A DNA stretch of 49,236 nucleotides, taken from Nostoc sp. GT001. GTDB lineage: Bacteria > Cyanobacteriota > Cyanobacteriia > Cyanobacteriales > Nostocaceae. The notes beneath the pieces were generated by a model. That model was not told where the DNA came from. It was given only the letters and a program-made list of their open reading frames with translations, and made no database searches. Location of the stretch: assembly GCF_030382115.1 (NCBI RefSeq), contig NZ_JAUDRJ010000003.1, positions 5,082,364-5,131,599 of the forward strand, read 5' to 3'. Both the position numbers and the translations under genes were made by a program. Shown here in pieces: positions 45,477-49,236 of this stretch (its first letter is position 1; each line of letters begins with the position of its first letter).

Positions 45477-46226
45477 ATGATTTATTTTGGCAAATTACAA
45501 AAGTATTTTGCGGGCATTTCTTTGTCTGTAATTTTAGTAGGTGATTTAGTTCTCACACAAAAAACTGCTCCAGTTTTAGCTCAAACCATCAATACATCGA
45601 TCGGCAATGCTGTGACATTCAGTTGCAATGATAGTGAAGCGACAATCGCAGCTAAAAATGGTCCCAAAGTAGTTAATGGAACAGCAAGAATTTACATTGG
45701 TTATCAGCAACTATCAAATAACAAAAACCCTGTAACTGTCCGCTTTAATAATGGGATACAAGCATGGTGTCGTAATGATTACGAGACAACAAATGACGAT
45801 GGTACAGGTTACGGATTGTACTGGAATGGAAATGATGTTTTATATGGCATTTACTCTTCCACAGGCACTCAGACAGGTAATGATTTTCGCCGTTTTGCCA
45901 GTGGTCGGTGGTTGCCTAGCTATGGTTATGGAGGTGGGCCAAAAGCCGCAGTGATAGCCCGGATTAATCCAGCTAATGGCCAGGTTGATTATGCCACATT
46001 TTTCTCTTCTAAAAAGGCAGATAATGGACAAACTAACTCTTTACTTGTCAATCATCTATCATGGAATGGGGCAAATTTAACTGTGAAAGCTCAGTCATGG
46101 TGGACTCCTCGTGGCACTAATACAAATTCCATGAATTGCTATGGTGCATCACCTTATCAATACACAGCTGCGTTTACAGGCGATTTAAGAACAATGACCT
46201 CAGCTTCAGCCAGTACTTGTTGGTAA
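45477..46226 (+). CDS. Exported protein, unknown function
   Basis: A 249-residue protein beginning MIYFGKLQKYFAGISLSVIL at ATG 45477. This is preferred over a TTG at 45456 because it gives a normal signal peptide, with likely cleavage after PVLAQ. The mature part is Asn/Thr/Gly-rich with repeated YG and NG turns and four cysteines (FSCND, AWCRND, MNCYG, STCW), which may form two disulphides. Aromatic residues are frequent (YGLYWNGND, SWWTPRG). This is consistent with a secreted beta-rich domain, possibly surface or carbohydrate binding, but no family is recognised. It is a single gene flanked by repeat-rich DNA. Confidence 0.65.
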   Translation: MIYFGKLQKYFAGISLSVILVGDLVLTQKTAPVLAQTINTSIGNAVTFSCNDSEATIAAKNGPKVVNGTARIYIGYQQLSNNKNPVTVRFNNGIQAWCRNDYETTNDDGTGYGLYWNGNDVLYGIYSSTGTQTGNDFRRFASGRWLPSYGYGGGPKAAVIARINPANGQVDYATFFSSKKADNGQTNSLLVNHLSWNGANLTVKAQSWWTPRGTNTNSMNCYGASPYQYTAAFTGDLRTMTSASASTCW

Positions 46227-46513
46227 AAGGGAAAAATTCAGCTATCAAATTGAGGAAACATATTGTTTCCAGTTGTTTAAGAATTGACAAAAATCTGGCG
46301 AATCTAATTCGCAGCTTCAGATACCCGACTTCTCCAAGAAGCTGAGTTTTCACGTCATGTAGAAAAGCCAACGGAAAACCTAACCCTCCAGCCCTTTCTT
46401 ACAAGGGAAGAGGGGGAGAAATCAAAGCCTCTCTCCTTGTAGGGGAGAGGTTTGGAGAGGGGTTTTCCAGATCCCGTGAAAAGTCAGCTCTAAGAAGTTG
46501 GGGTTTTTGTTGT

Positions 46514-46592
46514 TCACCACATATTTGGATCTGTTCGCGAAGCGTCTCGTAGAGAAGCCCCGTGCTTCACGCAATGCTTTAAAGTAATGAGT
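46514..46592. repeat. Dispersed repeat, copy B
   Basis: This 79-bp copy matches copy A (44131-44209) at all but two positions. It ends AATGCTTTAAAGTAATGAGT, but where copy A continues directly with GGATGAAAAAT, copy B continues into a heptamer array, and GGATGAAAAAT follows only at 46768. Confidence 0.85.
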
Positions 46593-46767
46593 AATGAGTA
46601 AGGAGTAAGGAGTAAGGAGTAATGAGTAAGGAGTAAGGAGTAATGAGTAATGAGTAAGGAGTAATGAGTAAGGAGTAATGAGTAAGGAGTAATGAGTAAG
46701 GAGTAATGAGTAAGGAGTAAGGAGTAATGAGTAATGAGTAAGGAGTAATGAGTAAGGAGTAATGAGT
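46586..46767. repeat. 26-unit heptamer tandem array (AATGAGT/AAGGAGT)
   Basis: Exactly 26 consecutive 7-base units, each either AATGAGT (T) or AAGGAGT (G), with no other variants. By my reading the order is TTGGGTGGTTGTGTGTGT, then GGTTGTGT. It belongs to the short tandemly repeated sequence class of heterocystous cyanobacteria. It lies inside a dispersed repeat that has only one such unit in its other copy. Confidence 0.9.
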
Positions 46768-46788
46768 GGATGAAAAATAAAGCTTTTT

Positions 46789-46808
46789 AAACCCGCGTGG
46801 GCGGGTTT
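46789..46808 (-). terminator. Hairpin downstream of rca
   Basis: AAACCCGC, loop GTGG, GCGGGTTT form an 8-bp GC-rich stem about 75 bp past the rca stop. On the minus strand it is followed by TAAAAAGC rather than a clean U-run, so termination is plausible but not certain. Confidence 0.45.
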
Positions 46809-46883
46809 AGTCTGTTTAGATGCAGTTTCTAACCGTCGATTTAATTTCCGATTTCTAACTCCCGGATTCTGCTGCATCTGCCC

Positions 46884-48155
46884 CTAATTGTTTCCATTTG
46901 GACGCTGAATAATTGTCTCCACCACCCGCCGCTTGGCTTTAGGATCGATACCTACTAAGCGCACATACTCACCGCTATATTCTGACAAAGTTGCCTCTAA
47001 ATTTGAGATGGCATCAGACTCGGCATCAATGTGGCTATGAACACAACTTTGCCAAGAACCTGTGCGAAAACGGCGCTCATCTACGTGTTCAATACTAATT
47101 TTGTAACCTTGAGACAATAATTGCCGAATCTGTTCTTGTGTCTCTAAAGTTAAATGGGCACTTGATGCTTGCTGTTTCTGAAATTGATTAGTTTTTACTT
47201 CTTTGGTTGCGCCATTTGACGGCTGACTAGTTGGTGTGACAACAGCAGGTGGTGCGGATTGAGAATTTCTACCTCGATTTAGTCGATTGTAATCATCAAC
47301 CAAATGGGAACTTTCCACCCGTTTTTGTTCGCCAACCAGGAAGTTACCAGACTCGATTAAGTGAGACAGCCTGAAATCTGGTTTTTTAAACTCAGGTGGC
47401 CCTTGAGTGCTGTTAACTACATTTAAGGATATCTGCTCAAAACCTACTTTATGAATGTAGTTGCGGATTTGTTCGTCATAAATGCGCGATCGCAAAGCGC
47501 TAAAAAAGTCAATAGACTGATTGACAAAAGTATCAACTAGCTGTTCAACTTCTTTTTGTGACAGTCCATCTGGTTCAAAAATCCCCTTGACAATTCCCAC
47601 CTTGTCATCTCTATCTGGTTCCCAGTAGAATTTCTCCATCCGTCCATCCCGAATTAACGGTGCATAGAGGGTAGAAAAATCATTACCTGTGACAATAATC
47701 GGCACACGATGTAAGGGTGTGGAATCATAGCTTCCCGGTAACTGCACATCTGTGGGATTATCAGCAATATTCATCAGTGTGGCATTCACCAACTGCGTGT
47801 TTACAGTATATTGAGTGCCTTCATCAAAGCGTCCAGCACCGGCATCTAAATCGTTAATCATCAGTACACACATTTTGCCGCGTACTTTGATCAGTTCAGC
47901 TGTTTCCCGATAGCGCAACCGAATCAACCGCGCTGGATCTCCCGCATCTGGACTTTCTAATTCGCCGCCAGATACGTGAGTCACTTCGATACCCATTTTC
48001 TCGAAGACTAATTGACATTGAAATGTTTTACCTTCTCCTTTGCGTCCATGAATACCCAGGATCACGGGAACTCGCACGCCAGGAAGCTTCAGGAAATTTT
48101 TGGTGATGTGGACAGCAAGTTTGTCCAAAAAGCGGGGAGCGATGTAGTAACCCAT
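46884..48155 (-). CDS. rca: Rubisco activase with small-subunit-like C-terminal domain
   Basis: With ATG at 48155 the protein has 423 residues and begins MGYYIAPRFLDKLAVHITKN, as in other cyanobacterial activases. The AAA+ core has Walker A GIHGRKGEGKT, Walker B CVLMINDLDAGAGR and sensor region VPIIVTGNDFSTLYAPLIRD. A Pro/Ser/Gln-rich linker joins a C-terminal SSUL domain (LTLETQEQIRQLLSQGYKIS, then ERRFRTGSWQSC), similar to those in CcmM, which tethers the protein to Rubisco or carboxysomes. The enzyme remodels inhibited Rubisco with ATP. The frame stays open to another ATG at 48272 (39 extra residues, atypical composition), which I regard as untranslated leader. Rubisco genes are not in the window. 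Confidence 0.93.
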   Translation of the reverse strand: MGYYIAPRFLDKLAVHITKNFLKLPGVRVPVILGIHGRKGEGKTFQCQLVFEKMGIEVTHVSGGELESPDAGDPARLIRLRYRETAELIKVRGKMCVLMINDLDAGAGRFDEGTQYTVNTQLVNATLMNIADNPTDVQLPGSYDSTPLHRVPIIVTGNDFSTLYAPLIRDGRMEKFYWEPDRDDKVGIVKGIFEPDGLSQKEVEQLVDTFVNQSIDFFSALRSRIYDEQIRNYIHKVGFEQISLNVVNSTQGPPEFKKPDFRLSHLIESGNFLVGEQKRVESSHLVDDYNRLNRGRNSQSAPPAVVTPTSQPSNGATKEVKTNQFQKQQASSAHLTLETQEQIRQLLSQGYKISIEHVDERRFRTGSWQSCVHSHIDAESDAISNLEATLSEYSGEYVRLVGIDPKAKRRVVETIIQRPNGNN

Positions 48156-48272
48156 GAGTTTATGTGATGAAAAATTAACACTTCTAAGGTTAATGTTAAT
48201 TTTTTTGGGGATAGCGATCGCTTTTCTTTCAGACAAGCTTGTGTTTGTTAATTTGTTGGGTTGATTAGACAT

Positions 48273-48622
48273 CTTGCAAAAATAACTTTTGCAAGATATT
48301 GGGGAAAGGTTAAAGGGTAAGTAAGGAAAAATTCCATACCTTTACCCTTTACCCTTTACCCTTTACCCCTTCCTCTTTTTCCCACAATGCCAAGAAGTCT
48401 ATTGTCTGTTACCAAAGTTAAACACGCTCCCAAGCATGGACTGGTGAAAACTGCTGCTATTTGGTAGTGCCAAAGATTTGATTACAATCTCAAATGACTT
48501 TGATAAGCCATTTGTATAATTCCAGAATTACTTAGATTAGCCTATTTTTGAGAATAGAGTGTGTTTGAAAACACGCCCTTGTATTGCATGTTGCTATAGT
48601 TAATGGAAATCGTTTGTATCTA
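48273..48622. other. Intergenic region with CTTTACC heptamers
   Basis: This 350-bp spacer contains GGTTAAAGGGTAAGTAAGG (48308-48326) followed by four or more CCTTTAC/CCCTTTA units (48340-48370), which are partly complementary and could form a hairpin. No gene was recognised. The rca promoter is probably here. Confidence 0.5.
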
Positions 48623-48877
48623 CTACGTCTCATTACCCGAAACTCCTTTGAAAGCAGACACCACCTCTTCTGTTAATGTACTTGGGTTGTTAGGATCGTT
48701 ATAAATTGGAATACCGCGATTTTCAAGAGCAGCAATAATCTTAGTGTTTAGTACTGAATCAGGAGGTGTTTCGCCACCGTATACACTTTTTAATTCTTCA
48801 TCATCTGTTACTTCCTCAATAAACATAACTGGAGCTAGATTTAAAGCGACCTTATTTTTGATTTTGTTTTTAGTCAT
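48623..48877 (-). CDS. Small peptide with double-glycine-type leader, possible secreted or RiPP precursor
   Basis: An 84-residue peptide. The N-terminal 35 residues end in DDEELKSVYGG, resembling double-glycine leaders (acidic helix, hydrophobic positions, GG at 34-35) that C39-peptidase ABC exporters cleave. The remaining 49 residues start ETPPDSVLNTKII and have no cysteine, ending SAFKGVSGNET. A weak GGA lies about 11 bases upstream of ATG 48877. No modification enzyme or C39 transporter is adjacent in this window, so the precursor reading is an inference; it could equally be a small hypothetical protein with a chance GG. It is upstream of rca on the same strand, about 470 bp away. Confidence 0.55.
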   Translation of the reverse strand: MTKNKIKNKVALNLAPVMFIEEVTDDEELKSVYGGETPPDSVLNTKIIAALENRGIPIYNDPNNPSTLTEEVVSAFKGVSGNET

Positions 48878-49236
48878 AAATCACGTCCAAATTACGCATT
48901 GTTAACTAATAATTGAATGCATACTGAATGTATCATCTGGAAAAAGGAAAAATCAAGGTTTTATACAAAACGTCCTACTTTTTTGATTAATGCAATTAGC
49001 CAATATCTGAGAACGCGATCGCACTTCCTGGCAGTGTGTCAGTTGGAAAATGTTCAGCCCAGCGTTGCTTGGTGGCTTTTCATGTTATGGCAAAATCGAT
49101 TGTAAAAAACCTTGAGAGTTTAGTCTCAACGTTACAATTGGGTCAATACTTTATTTGCACTGGTTGTGGTTTAACATCACTTTTGATTTAATTTTACTTT
49201 TGTAATGCTGATGGATACTTATAATATGGGAATTAA
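48878..49236. other. Intergenic region at the right edge
   Basis: This 359-bp stretch runs to the window end. A 62-codon plus-strand frame at 48917-49105 has no family resemblance and no ribosome site and is not called. Nothing else was recognised. Confidence 0.4.

Larger units (their letters stand above)
46227..46883. other. Repeat-rich intergenic region
   Basis: This 657-bp spacer holds an imperfect inverted repeat with CCTCTCC-rich arms (46374-46467), copy B of the 79-bp dispersed repeat, the 26-unit heptamer array and a hairpin (46789-46808). A 151-codon minus-strand frame at 46422-46877 reads through the array as LLLTHYS/LLLTPYS heptads and is treated as an artefact of repeat periodicity. 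Confidence 0.6.

Noticed and set aside
46586..46767. Possible CRISPR array
   Set aside because: Units are 7 bp, contiguous and without spacers; it is a heptamer tandem array. No cas genes are present.
46422..46877. 151-codon minus-strand open frame with LLLTHYS/LLLTPYS repeats
   Set aside because: It exists because the 7-bp array, read over 21 bases, contains no stop. It begins and ends in dispersed repeats, and copy A of the repeat does not support it.
48917..49105. 62-codon plus-strand frame
   Set aside because: No ribosome site, no family resemblance, composition like the spacer.

Overview
The window looks like chromosomal DNA of a filamentous, probably heterocyst-forming cyanobacterium (Nostoc or a close relative; the genus is inferred). 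The evidence is frequent HIP1 octamers (GCGATCGC), many heptamer tandem repeats and small dispersed palindromes of the kind known from Nostoc/Anabaena, and marker genes: a Rubisco activase with a small-subunit-like tail, Ycf66, a cyanobacterial AbrB regulator, tandem cyanobacteriochrome GAF domains, a GH57/DUF3536 protein and a very large hybrid Ser/Thr-histidine kinase.

Layout. 1-3000: the 3' end of a PPK2-type polyphosphate kinase, a MiaE-like diiron tRNA hydroxylase, a VOC-fold protein and the fused cobalamin methyltransferase CbiET. 3443-9061: one 1872-residue sensor kinase. 9168-13193 (minus strand): a three-gene cassette encoding a haem-oxygenase-like diiron enzyme, a flavin-dependent tryptophan-halogenase-type protein and an FMO-like monooxygenase. 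It faces away from an ABC exporter half-transporter (13918-15855) that is followed by a serine-recombinase-like protein with no recognisable catalytic residues. 17208-24752: unknown membrane and exported proteins, a GT39-type glycosyltransferase, and a ClC transporter gene broken by two frameshifts. 24971-28000: CyAbrB and Rrf2 regulators, CbiB (a second cobalamin gene) and PyrR. 28399-30981: a membrane-anchored protein with one degenerate and three DXCF-type cyanobacteriochrome GAF domains and no output domain. 31366-39645: Ycf66, 6-phosphogluconate dehydrogenase, a Ser/Thr kinase, a Ca2+/H+ antiporter and a GH57 protein.

39646-46880 is accessory DNA: a decayed ISAs1-family element, a small operon (Gfo/Idh oxidoreductase, HNH nuclease, small membrane protein) with an apparently fresh IS1-family insertion 36 bp upstream, a 21-bp tandem repeat open on both strands, a 26-unit heptamer array and two small orphan genes. 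46884-48877 holds Rubisco activase and a short peptide with a double-glycine-type leader.

The strongest candidates for new biology are the halogenase/diiron-oxidase/FMO cassette, the output-less triple DXCF photosensor and the apparently catalytically dead recombinase. Three conserved genes or reading frames are interrupted by what look like single-base insertions (one in the halogenase, two in ClC). These must be separated from sequencing error before any is called a pseudogene. I saw no rRNA, tRNA or CRISPR array.
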